Below are positions 35,804 to 47,099 of a stretch of DNA of 64,000 nucleotides, piece by piece. The notes beneath the pieces are model-generated. The model did no database searches and was not told the origin of the DNA. It saw nothing but the letters and a program-made list of their open reading frames with translations. Both the position numbers and the translations under genes were made by a program. How positions within the stretch are numbered: position 1 is the first letter of the stretch; the number at the start of each line of letters is the position of its first letter. The stretch comes from Paracamarosporium sp. OC-R06-R3 (lineage: Eukaryota; Ascomycota; Dothideomycetes; Pleosporales; Didymosphaeriaceae). The DNA lies in contig JACVRA010000203.1 of assembly GCA_019828545.1 (NCBI GenBank), positions 182,367 to 246,366 of the forward strand. Reading direction: 5' to 3'.

Positions 35804-36788
35804 GCCCCGAAAGACACTCGAAATTCTTCGTTAGAATGTGTCAGGGATAGGCATTTGAGCTGGATATATAAGGTAGTTGAGTTTGTAAGGTAGCGTCGAA
35901 GTTGATTAAGCCAGGAAGGGTTAAGGTGGTGAAGGTGAGGATGAAAGGTTCGTTTCTGTGGTCAGAAGTTTCTTCACAGCCTTTACAACAAAGTTTGCGA
36001 CATGGGTATTTCCGTGTGGAAACAGGCAACACGAGTTTCCCTCTAGCGTTGAAAACTATCGATGACGGAAAAGACGGCAGCCCCCATGTAGCACCTACTG
36101 CAAACTCTGTAGCTTATCGTCATGGTTCTAATACATGTCTACTATGAGTTCATGTCCTAGTCCATCACGTAGTACGTCTTCGTTCAACCCTATTTTCTGA
36201 TTGAGTTCATTGCGCTAGCTGGAACAGTCGAGAACTCACCTAGTAATGAGTTGCGTTAGCGGCTCACCATGGCATTCCTGAGGGCAACAAAAGAGCGAAT
36301 TATTGAGATTAGTCCATGATCATAAGACATGAGCAGCAATGTATTGCCCATTATCGAGTTGGTGTTGGCCCAGCGTGGGACCTTAGTGAGTTGGTACCAC
36401 AGCAGAGCTGCGCACTGAATGCTGTACCTTTACTAAGCTGTTGAGATTATAGGAGGCAACGACTGTTGATGAGCAGAACCTTTGGGAGTCAGTGCAAAAG
36501 TATGGTTTGGTGAGAACAATGAGTAGTCATGGCTCAACAGGTAAGGTGGCAGTCGAATATCTCACTGTGCAGGCTGCAGTGCCCATTATCAAAGATACTT
36601 TACACTGCCCTTTCTCGTTGTTTCCTATACGCCAGGTCCGATTACCGAATCTTTGTTCCATGAAAAAATCGTGCACTTCGATAAAGTACTGCATCGCTGG
36701 ATTATGTACATCAGCAAAGAAGCAAAGACCATTTATTTGCGGCGAGGTTATCCTACGTTCTACCTCAGCCTCATTTTAAGAAAACAGC
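35804..36788. other. intergenic
   Basis: 1 kb with only short unsupported ORFs on both strands. Confidence 0.35.
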
Positions 36789-37496
36789 CTAGTTGGGACG
36801 CGTACGAGCATTAGGCAGGTCCTGTATACTGGGATTAAGGCCCAGCTCCTCCAGAAGCCTCTTGATTTCAGGTGCTGGGAGTTGTTTAAAATGAGATAAC
36901 TAAACTAGAAGACTTAATATTTCCTACTCAACATGTCGAACTCATCGCGCGATTTCGGAAAGTTGCTGATTGGTTCGTTCGTGGAGTAATTGTGCAGAGG
37001 CCAAATGTGCGTATTACAGATTCGTCTCTTGTTCCGGATTCTGCAACAGTCGTTATAGATGTTTTATCCGTTTCAGTCATTGTATCTAAAGCAAATGTAA
37101 GCGACTCACCTTGCTTCGGTCTTGAGCTGCCTCTTGTCAAGGTCTCGGATTGACACTTCATTCTGCCTAACGTGCTGGCGAATAACCTCCATCTGATCCT
37201 CGATGTCACCAATGATTTTCTTCAACTGGTTTACCTCCTACTTCTGAGGATCTTGCATGATCGGGCGATCTTGGAGCTCGGAAATGCGGGTCGTTGCGGC
37301 GGCGGGGTCGCCGGACACAGCCGCCAACGTCTCGGCAATGGATGATATTTCTTTAACTTGGCGGTCAAGTTCATTGTTTAGAATCGCGAAGAGAATAAGC
37401 AAGCGTACCGCGGGTCATCTGAGTTGGATAAGTGACGCACGGACTGTTATGAGCACATGAAACGGAAGGAGCAACTGACAAACGGCAATCACTCAT
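36789..37496 (-). CDS. PLHN-family coiled-coil protein, copy B (one in-frame TAG)
   Basis: Five exons, 36789-36874, 36928-37040, 37110-37356, 37409-37443 and 37480-37496, sum to exactly 166 codons. One in-frame TAG (37238-37240, codon 57) splits it. The coil EVNQLKKIIGDIEDQMEVI follows, then HIWPLHNYSTNEPISNFP and the module PEIKRLLEELGLNPS, aligned with copy A at 34 kb. The TAG could be a point mutation (CAG to TAG) or the 3' end of an in-frame intron with donor GTGTCC upstream. The first two exons (52 bases) are the least certain. Function unknown. Confidence 0.45.
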
Positions 37497-37764
37497 GGGT
37501 CGGACTTGCCGATCTCTAGTTCCCGGCATGACTTTTCGTCGATCCTACTCGAATTTCTAAACCTTCTGGGATACACTCTATACTGAAGTAGTGGTTAAAA
37601 GTAAAAGATTCTGTACTTTCACTAACACAAAGTGTATTGCACCTAGTGGCTGGTGCGTTACTCAAACCACTCATCCTGTATATAGAACCTCAAGGCATAG
37701 TTGATTACTCTGAACAGCCGCACCCACAGAATTCTGGTATCAACTGCACTTTGGTAATGCTATA

Positions 37765-39233
37765 ATGCACCATTGTTCCGGGCTCCAGTTTTGTCCAGAA
37801 AGTACGTTACCCCCATTTAAGTCGACCATCGAGACGCTCTACAAGAATATTGCTAACTGAAGATCGTAGCTATGGCTTCTAACAATAATCCCATGGCTAT
37901 TGCTACCGAAAACTTGAAGGTTATCCGATCCAAGTATGAGGACGATGATACTGTTGTTCGTGATCTCGATGCGGTCATCGAGCAACTCCAACATGCGCGC
38001 GACTCTGTCGAGGTGGAGGATGACCCAATGCTAGAGATACTTGAGGAGACAAAGACGATCTGCAAAACGACTCAGGACGTCTTTGAGGAGACTCTTAAGA
38101 TCTCCGCAAGTCTCGAAAGCCCCATAACGACGATGATGACAATGACGAACACGCAACTCGAGAACCTGACTCGTCGCATGACCTCTATAGAGGAACAATG
38201 TTCTACAAATAGCCGACTGACTACCCGTCTCGACACGGTGGATTCTAACATGAAGGCTCTCGTCAAAACCGCGGACATGCACACCCAGAGTCTAAGCCTT
38301 CTCGTAGAATATATTGCAACTCTAGAGAAGAACTTGGACGCAACAACGGCATCCACCACCGAGAGTCTCGACCGGCTTGTTGCACATATGGCAAATATTA
38401 ACAAGATGACCCAATTAGCGGAGCTTCGGATTACCCATGTAGGAGGAAAGCGGTCTCAAGAATAAGCAGTCGTTGACAAAACGCTTCAGGATTCCGATGT
38501 GGACGCTTTCAACCAGCTTCACACCGCCAAGTCCGCAGGCGCACGCCTCTCCGATATGCAGGAACATCTAATGCAGGGTCATGAAGATACGCAGATATCA
38601 TATCTGAACGAGCGTCTTCCCGCCGTGGAGACCTACCTCGACAATTCGAGTATTACTACTATTGGTCGGGAGACTGCGTGTCAAAAAATGCAGATCGTAG
38701 CTACAAACGACCGTCTTGAAACACTTGAATCAAACATGGACACCCTGGCCGATAAATTTGAGAAGTTGGACACCGGTCTCACCGCCACCCAACAACAACG
38801 GACCAATAATCGGCAGACCGCCCAAGAGGAGCTTCTTCATGCCCGCATCTGTGGACTTGAAACAGGCTTGACTGCAATCAGCAACAAGATCACTACTAGT
38901 ACTAACGCTCTATTACCCTTGGCGAAGAAGCTGGAGGATATCACCGACGCCATAAAAGCGCAGGATATATTGATGACGTTGGATCAAATCAAAGCGTCCA
39001 TGATCGACACAGATGCTTTGAAGGACAGAAAGAAGACCTTGGATGCTACTCTCTAAACTGCGAAGTCCGTGAATGACATGCAGTGTGATACATCTCAAAT
39101 CTTGGATAGATCCAGGAACGACAGAACCATCGCATCCCAGATCGAACAAGTTGAAGTTGATTCGTCTGCGCGAACAAACTAGGTTGTTCATTTAGATAGT
39201 CTAGGCTACCATCGTAGCAAGAAACTCACGTGA
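37765..39233 (+). pseudogene. decayed long coiled-coil gene, paralogue of the 40-kb gene
   Basis: The frame from 37872 runs on in one register past TAA (38463-38465), TAA (39054-39056) and TAG (39180-39182) to a TGA near 39231. A possible first exon at 37765-37801 (donor GTACGT, acceptor ATCGTAG) adds a 13-residue start, mirroring the exon layout of the 40-kb gene. The product is a continuous heptad-rich coil (ARDSVEVEDDPMLEILEET, TISASLESPI-like elements, LETGLTAISNKIT). Its N-terminal 100 residues match the 40-kb gene: RDxVExED, then a helix, then IsAxIxxPI. No C-terminal membrane helix is found. TAA stops cannot be splice acceptors, so this copy is considered broken. Confidence 0.6.
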
Positions 39234-40388
39234 ATTATATTCGACTCCGCCAATTCATGGCTAGTTTAGATGACAAATATCGAAAGATGGAAGATGGAGT
39301 CTGGAAATGCATCTTGTAGTCCTAGATAGACACATAGGTCAGACGAGAAAGTGTATCGTTTACATGCAAATCTACACATTTTTCATTCGTATTAAAACTC
39401 ATATTGGGAGAGTGTACAAGAAATCTCCACTTACTAAAAAACAAGCGACATGGCACCCATCATATATCATGTTGTAGTCAAATCATGATATATCAGGGAA
39501 AAAAACTCGTGACTAGTTCTGCGCGTACTAAATTGTCGGCATTGAAAGTTGCCATGATACAAAATTAATCCTTTGATAAAGACTATAAATTGTTCCTTCC
39601 AAGCCATTAGGAGCTGCAAATATCGACAAAGAGATGCCATAAAGAAACAGCTTGATGTCAGCCTACTTGGTCATATAGACTTGCGACAGTAGTAAACTTA
39701 ATCAAAGTACTTACATCCGGCAAATGCGGAAACTGCGCCCAATCTAACCCAGGTGACTGCATTTTGACTCAAGCATTTCTATGCAATGGGTACATAAATC
39801 TGAGACAATCGCCTTGTGTGTAGGATTGTTACGTAGAATGATGCATTACGCTGCGAAAAGCTCTGAACGTTCGAAGGTAGATCCATATCCAAGCATATTT
39901 GAAAGGTATAAAGACAATAAGAACTCAAGTATACTGAGGTAGAGCAGTCTGGAAACAGTCGAGTTGATGCTCCAGTATGGTTGAGGCTGAATCGTCTAGT
40001 GAATCTGGTCCAAACTGAAATTCGACAGACCGCAAAAGCCACATGGCCTTTCCAGCTGTCTACACTAAAGCTCTTGGGTTTAGACTTGTTTCCTGGTGCA
40101 TACCCTGAAATCCCTAGAGCCTATAAAAATCCCTAACTACAGGGCTCAATGCCTAAACTCACCACACCCACTTCTCTACCTCAACTAGTCTCTACCAGCA
40201 GAAGACTAAGTCGGTGCATATTCAACCGTGTCTGTATGCTTGCATAACATACCTGGGCTTCTTATAAGTACTTGAAAGGTCGCTCAAGCCCTCTGTCTAC
40301 TCCTTGTTATCTCTGTTCCTTCAACCGTTTTCAATCAACGACATTCCTGCAATCAAGAAGACGCTTCTCTTTCAGCATTCGATGAGCA
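39234..40388. other. intergenic, promoter of long coiled-coil gene
   Basis: 1.15 kb between the two paralogues. No further reading frame of the family was found. The last 200 bases are C/T-rich like a fungal 5' leader. Confidence 0.4.
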
Positions 40389-43013
40389 ATGAGCGAGACG
40401 TCTAGCGAAACATTTGAGACCTCAGGTGTGCCGCTCGAACCCTTCGGAAAAATAAACGCTTGCATTACTGGTAGGCTCTCTTACGACCTCGATTGTAAAT
40501 AGAAGCTAACTATAAACAAAGCAATGAGTTATTCGGACCCCACGGAAGTAGTTGCCAATGACCTGGAAGCTGTTTTATCATGTTTGAAGAATGGACTCGT
40601 CAAAGAGACCGAGGATAAGATGCATGGAGCTATCGACCGCATCAAACGAACGCGTGACGAAGTCGAAATTGAAGATGAGGATGATCTCGTTCTCAAAAGC
40701 ATGGATCAGATGCGCGAGGACATGGCGAAAATCTCGGAAAACACTTCCACTATCTCCGCACGCATTGGAGATCCTATTATCCCGACGCTGAACCAGATCG
40801 TTGCCCTCCTCAGTACCATGAAGCAGCAACAATCAAATGACCACAAATATATTGAAGATCGGTTTACTAGTTTGAAAACGCAATGGTCGGATGTCAACCT
40901 GCGCACCAGCCAGCACCTTGTTAAAATGGAGGCTGAATTGTCGGCACTTCGCGAAGAGGTCGATAGTGGTTCAGTTAGGAACACTCAGCGTCTTGACCTC
41001 ATCACAAAGGATGCCGTGATTGTTGATCAGGTTGTGCAGGACAACGCAAAGTTCCTCTCACGAATCGAGACAACCATGGCCACTCTGAGCAACAGGGTGG
41101 ATCTCAATGCAACCGTTCTCCAAAACCTTGAAAATAATGCGACAAATCTTCGGATCGTAGATGAGGACGTCATCACATCAACGAATGAGCGCCTGCATGG
41201 GATTGATAAGGCTTTGTTAACTGTTAATACCAAGATTGAGAACAGTGCCTTCGATGTCATCGATCAACTTAATGAAGCCAAGAAGAATATCACGGCTCTT
41301 GAAGACAAGGTCTCTGAAGTTTCAGCTACCGTAAATAAGACTTCTGGTGCACTACACGCAGACATCGCGATGGTCGGAAAGAAGATAGAGGCCGCCGCAA
41401 CAGACACTGATGAGCGTCTTCGCGGCACTGGCAAGGCTACCGAAGCCCTAACTGAGACGGCCGGCTCTATAAACGCTTGCTTGGTTTCCTTGAAAGAACA
41501 GTGTGCCCCGGATAAAACTGGTGAACAGTGGGTGGCCATCTCGGAACACCTGCGGAGCATAGAATCGAACATCAACATGAAATTGAGCGGCATCGGCCAG
41601 AGTACCAATGATACCCTTTCACAAATCGCCACTATCAATCATAACGTGCTTTTAGTCACCTCCGAAATGACGGGGATGGAGGGGCGCATTCGGGCGTATA
41701 AAAAGACGGAATTGGAGCCTGTCAATAAGCGTCTCCGAGACCTTGAGTCGACTACGACTGATACGAACAAGGCTATTTCCACTGTTACCGATTTATCTGT
41801 GATCTATAAGTGCATCCATGAGGATATCAAGACCCAGCTGGCGTTAGTCATCGATTCTTTCTCTGGCACTGAATCTCGACTAGAAGAACTGAGCAAGGTG
41901 GTCGCAGCGAATGATGTGGCTATCAAGAATGACTTGGAGACGTTTGAAAAGGTTCAGCAAGATTTAAAGACGGCCTTGAAGTGCATAGGTCGTGATAATC
42001 AACCGATTGTGGGTCATCTTGAAGATGTATTGCATCTTGTTCGCACGCTTCCAGAGCTCTCCGCCCTAGCAGAAGGAAACTCGAAAAGCTTTGCGGCGCT
42101 GAAGTAGACCGTTCACCAGATTCAAGCGATGAATCTCAGTTTCCATGACTCCATCTATGCCTTTCAGAAGAGTATTCACGTGATGAACGAAAACGTCGTC
42201 TCGGGGGTTACACTCAATAGCAAGAGCCTTAACGACACCAAGGCATCCGTGGAACAGCTACTAGAAACGGCCAGTCATTTTGAAGCAATGAGCGTATCTA
42301 TGAACACAATCAACAATGAACTGAAGGCTGTGAGGATTGTTGATCAGAACCTTCGTGAGGTTTACATGAGAAAGGCCGTCATCAGTCACCCAAACCACTA
42401 TAAGAGCGCCGACGAAGATCGCCTCCGCAACATCGAGATGCAACTGGAGAAGATCACCAATAATGCTACCGGCGTGGCAACCATGCAGAACACTTTGCAT
42501 GAACTTACAGAAACATCATCGGGCTTCACCAAGAATTATGATGACGTCAAGCACAAACTTCGGGTGATCTCCAACACCCTTTCTAATTTGTCTGCCCCCA
42601 CCATCCACGTCCAAATTCCTGAGTGTATCACTGATCTCGGAGCGCAGCTGCAAGGCATCCAGACCACTTTGAACAATATGTCTGTTCATCTTGACAACTC
42701 CTTGCATCTAATGGAAGCGAATGAGCCTGCTATGAAGACAACCTTTGGAATGACTAGGAATACCGCCAAGAATCCTTATCGAACGGATTTCGAATCTCTC
42801 GAGGAAATGATGGCAGAACTCGACAGTGTCAGTGCCAACGACAGTGACGGATGTTACACTGACGCGCATTCTACGACCCTGCAGGACCATGATCAAGTCA
42901 AACCCTTCTATCTGGGAAAATTGAAGAAAGGTACAGACGTAATTGCCAAGTACTTTTGGTACTTTATAGCTATCATGGCCATCTACATTAGTCTCTACTG
43001 TTCCGTATTATAG
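40389..43013 (+). CDS. long coiled-coil, tail-anchored protein with one in-frame TAG
   Basis: Exon 1 40389-40470 and an exon from 40522 (GTAGGC donor, GCTAAC branch, CAAAG acceptor) open a frame of 858 codons to 43013, broken only by TAG at 42105-42107 (codon 556). Almost the entire product is alpha-helical coiled coil with repeating LESTTTDTNKAI- and RLEELSKVV-type heptads. The C-terminus has a basic KLKKG followed by one hydrophobic helix (YFWYFIAIMAIYISLYCSV) and ends there, a tail-anchor layout; ER, outer mitochondrial or nuclear-envelope membrane is inference. Codon pattern and coil continue unchanged after the TAG. A donor GTATTG at 42027 would make an 81-base in-frame intron ending exactly at the TAG, so splicing could remove it. 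Otherwise the locus makes a 555-residue protein without its anchor. No known family recognised. Confidence 0.55.
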
Positions 43014-43545
43014 TGGACCGCGCATCATGACCGATGTTGGGCAAGGGAGTAACAACCGCAATTCTGTAGGCGCGATACGAGATTCGAGCTGAAAGTGGGC
43101 GCAAACACTTTTGGATAGAGATTTGTAACAGGTTTTCCGAACGGCACCTTCTTTTCACGTCTTATCGAGCATGTGCGGTTTTAGCATCACTCACGAGACC
43201 GAAGATGATAACTCAACGTGTGGTATTATACCATAGGATTTTGGATCGTAGATATAGTATGGACTAGTGGTGTGATACAAGTTTGGTTAAATAATGTACG
43301 ATCTAAGGAAAGGTGTTCTATCAAACATCAAAAGTCGAACTGAGCTGGCTTGTAAGAAACTCATCGCAGAACATATCAGTGCAGGCATTGATCTAGCGCA
43401 CGTGTTGTTGACAGATGCTGCAATCATAGCCGATTGAAAAAGAGATAATCGTGCTCATGTCATCGACATCTGTAGTCTCCGGTCCCGTTAATACATCCTA
43501 GAGATACTGTATATTCACTTACTGCAACCCCGACTCAGCAACTTC
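43014..43545. other. convergent 3' intergenic region
   Basis: AT-rich spacer without coding signal. Confidence 0.4.
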
Positions 43546-44514
43546 CTAGGAAGCTTCGTCATTAGGGTCTAACTCGGGCTCAAAAAGAAGCGGACTGGAA
43601 AAGCTGAAGAACATAGCAACGTTTTCCACGAAGGCCTTGACAACCTCATCCTTTTGACACCGAGTTCTCGCCTGTTCCATATTATTTGAGAGAGTATACA
43701 GTTCATTACTGATATAATCATAGAATAAGTTTTCGGCTGCGTCTGCCATTTCGCTGTGATATTGTTCGAAGTGGCCACAATCACGCGGTATCTGGGCCAG
43801 GTCGTCGTGCGTAATAATGAAAGATCGCAATGCGTTAACGAATTCCAACTCGTGATGTGGTAAATCTTGATCAGGGGGACCGGAGAGTGATTCAAGGAAG
43901 TCTTCGATAGCAGAATCAAAGACCTTGTATTTAAAGCGATAGATCAAGTCGCGCAATATAGTCTCGGCTATAGGATGTCCAGTCCAATTGTTGGCACTCG
44001 CCTGTCTCAGCATGGAATGGAAAGCTCCTAGAATTGAACAAAGGTAGTGGTATTCCTCAGAAATCTCTTCCTGGCGAGCGGCCGAATTTTCCAAAGACGC
44101 CCTTCCGAATTCCTTGAGTAGAAGGTAGCTATGTGAGAGGTTGGTCCAGCCAGCCTGGAAGGCCTCCAAGATCCTGTCGAGGCTGGAACGTACCTGACGG
44201 AGATGAGGACAATCGGAGAAATTAAAGACTATATCGACCTCTTTGGGCACTATTTCGTTAAGACGTGCTAACGCCAGGATAGGCCAAATGATACAGTGGC
44301 CCCCGTTGAAGGTAATGGGTGGCAAGGGTCGACTCATTACAGCTCGACCACCAAACATTAATGGCATATTGGCGAGTTGGACGGAGTGTTGGTTTGGATA
44401 GTGATTGATGCAGGTTCGTATAGAAAAAGTATCTTTAGTAATTGGCAGGTTGATTTTGGGTGTACTGATATGCACTCTCTTATATCTTGACACTCCGGCA
44501 ACTGAATTGTGCAT
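43546..44514 (-). CDS. hypothetical helical protein
   Basis: A single open frame of 322 codons. The first ATG at 44514 gives a polar lead of 49 residues; the ATG at 44367 (MPLMFGGRAVMSRP) may be the true start, giving 273 residues. The body is alpha-helical and acidic-aromatic (LRQVRSSLDRILEAFQAGW, FDSAIEDFLESL, HDDLAQIPRDCGHFEQYHSE), with no signal peptide, membrane helix or catalytic motif. The length of the frame within otherwise ORF-poor sequence and its protein-like composition support a real gene. I recognise no family. Confidence 0.55.
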   Translation of the reverse strand: MHNSVAGVSRYKRVHISTPKINLPITKDTFSIRTCINHYPNQHSVQLANMPLMFGGRAVMSRPLPPITFNGGHCIIWPILALARLNEIVPKEVDIVFNFSDCPHLRQVRSSLDRILEAFQAGWTNLSHSYLLLKEFGRASLENSAARQEEISEEYHYLCSILGAFHSMLRQASANNWTGHPIAETILRDLIYRFKYKVFDSAIEDFLESLSGPPDQDLPHHELEFVNALRSFIITHDDLAQIPRDCGHFEQYHSEMADAAENLFYDYISNELYTLSNNMEQARTRCQKDEVVKAFVENVAMFFSFSSPLLFEPELDPNDEAS

Positions 44515-45963
44515 CTATGTTGTGCAGAGCGCAATTTTCTTTGTCGAGTTATGCGTCAACACTATCAGTCGTTTGTGTTTGATTGAGATTAGGTATATAG
44601 TCAAAAACATCATTGTGCACATTGCACATCCTCTTCTGTTGCTCAAAGAATTGCGGAAACTCTATTGAACAGGAAATGATGTCAACTCATTGTTATAGGA
44701 TTCCCCTACTGATCTAAGTTTTTCAAATACGATACAAATACGTAGACTCTTCAACAATTGCTAGTCAACAAGACATCATAAAAAATACGAGTCACTGCTA
44801 GCTGACGGATGTAAGCTATCTTTTTGTCTACCGATTCTTTGTGTTGTAAAAATTCACTATGATCTTAATGAAGTCCAAACGTAAAGTACACGTATTGTGA
44901 CTGGATAAAATGCAGTCAACCTTGGTAGACTAGAATTTTGCCTCTGAAGACCTGATACTGTTGATAACAAGCAATGATGCATAGATCAAGGCCCTAGAAC
45001 AAGCAAATATTTCCAAAGCTGTTAGAGACGTATGAGCGTGGAATCCAACATAGAGCACAAATTAAATATCGCGTAATCAATGGCTGAACTGAAAATTCAC
45101 TTTTTGCTCACTGGCAGACAACATAAAACCCGGGCTCCATGGCTAATCTATACCTTGAATGAGTTAAAGAATTGTGCATTGATGTGCGCTCTCAAACTGA
45201 CATGTCGAACGCGACCAAAATTGCCGGATAAAGTAACCTTACATTCGGAACTTTGGGAGGGGAAAACTGTTACAGTTGAGCAGCTCTGCTTCGAGCCTGA
45301 AAACTACTGTGAAGCGCATCCTTGACGGAGAACAATGCCGCCAGCGAGGACCTGGTTCTACAAATCCTCTTTGCAACATGACTGCGTCATACAATGTTTG
45401 AATACACGGGAGAGCTTTAATCGTTTGTCTGCATATCAGCTGATTCCTTGTTTGCCGTAGCAAGGCTCTCGGACAAGCTCGCATCGACCTATCTCTCCTC
45501 CGATAACACCGGCTTAAACCCCTCAACATATTACGTATGAAACATTTCACCCACCAATTCGTCCTGAGTCCTGAGGTTTGTGACTTAGGCCCGCAGAGGT
45601 GGCTGCAGAAAGCGTCGATGAGAGGCCGCTATGCTACATCGGGTAGCAAATCTCTCATTGGTCGGCACCCTTGCATTGACCCAACAAGGCTTAGCGCTCA
45701 TCACCGCCTCGGGCTACATTACTGTATAATGCGGAGTTAACGGGGTAAATTGACGAGGAGAGACTTTCCAAGAGCGCGTTCCGGAATCGGGGTGTACATC
45801 TCGTATTGGATAGGCGTAAGTAGTGATTGGACTACCACATCGAGCTTAAGAGGAGAGATGTATAAAAAGCTGGAGAATTCCCCGTTTACAAGTCCATCCA
45901 AGCTCCCAATCTCTCCTCCATCATCAATTACAGAACATACTATTCACAACAAAAACATTGAAG
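44515..45963. promoter_or_regulatory. divergent intergenic region with SDR promoter
   Basis: 1.45 kb. A clear TATA box (TATAAAAA) at 45861-45868 lies about 100 bases before the SDR start. The rest carries short ORFs only (for example an 81-codon frame from 45080) without support. Confidence 0.5.
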
Positions 45964-47099
45964 ATGCCTTCCACTACTTATAGCGAGTTCGGACATGATA
46001 CTGAAGCCCTTGAAGTTGCCAAAGCATTCGCTGATGGCATCAAAGGGAAAACGATCATTGTCACGGGCGCGAACAGCGGTGGCATCGGCTTCACTACGTT
46101 GCAGGCTTTTGTATGTTTTCGAGTCATTCTCCTCGGAATTTTTTTTACTTACACCATGCACAGGCGTCCCAATCACCAGCACACCTTATCCTCGCCAGCC
46201 GCACGTCCTCCAAAATCCAAGAGACAATCGACAAATTGAAGACCGAGTATCCCAACGTCGACTACCGTCCTCTTGTTCTCAATCTCTCGTCCCAAAAAGC
46301 AGTACGTGATGCTGCTGCCGAAGTTCTTTCCTGGAAAGACGTCGACGCCATAGACATCATCGTCAACAGCGCGGGCGTCATGGGCCTTTCTAATCGCGAA
46401 CTCACGCCTGACGGAATCGAAATGCACTTCGGAACCAACCACGTAGGACACTTCCTTTTCACCTCACTTTTGATGCCAAAGCTGCTCACGGCAGCAAAGC
46501 GCAATCCACGAGGTGCGACGCGCATCATCAACGTTACTTCTCTATCGCCACTGGTAGCAGGAGTCCGCTGGAGTGACATCAATTTCGACAAGCTCAACAA
46601 AACCCTGCCGGAGGAGGAACGCCCAAATGTGCAGATGCTAAGTATGTGGGGCTTCACCGAGATCTTAGAAAGATCATACCTTCCGCTCGAAGGCTACAAT
46701 CAGTCTAAAGCCGCGAATGTACTATTCTCGATTGGTCTTTCTGATCGACTCTACCAGAAACACGGTATCGTTAGTATTGCCGTGCATCCGGGAGTTATCC
46801 CGACGGAATTGGGTAGAGACTTTGGCGAGGAGATGGAGCAAGCGGTGTCGAGTATGGCAAAGTCGGGGTTTACCCAGTACAAGACGCTAGGCGCGGGGTC
46901 TTCGACAAGTTTAACGGCGGCGCTAGATCCAAAACTTGGAGAAGAGGTTGGCGGGGAGAAAGACGGCAAGGTATATGGGGCATATATGATTGATTGCCAG
47001 GTATCGGAAAAGGCAAACGTGCGGGCGTGCTCGAGGGGAGAAGCGGAGAAACTGTGGGAGCTTTCCGAAAAGCTCGTTGGCGAGAAGTTTTCGTGGTAG
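45964..47099 (+). CDS. short-chain dehydrogenase/reductase
   Basis: An NAD(P)-dependent oxidoreductase of the retinol-dehydrogenase/WWOX-like SDR group common in fungi. Exons 45964-46110 and 46164-47099 give 360 residues. The cofactor motif is IIVTGANSGGIG, one Gly longer than the usual TGANSGIG. Then DAIDIIVNSAGVMG (NNAG position), MHFGTNHVGHFLFT, RIINVTSLSP (catalytic Ser) and YNQSK (Tyr227, Lys231). All catalytic residues are present. A consensus TATA box sits about 100 bases upstream, suggesting regulated expression. The substrate cannot be inferred. No biosynthetic cluster genes adjoin. Confidence 0.85.

Noticed and set aside
42105..42113. Programmed stop-codon readthrough at the TAG
   Set aside because: The downstream context does not match the known leaky motifs (TAG-CAA-TTA or CTA after the stop), so I do not claim readthrough.
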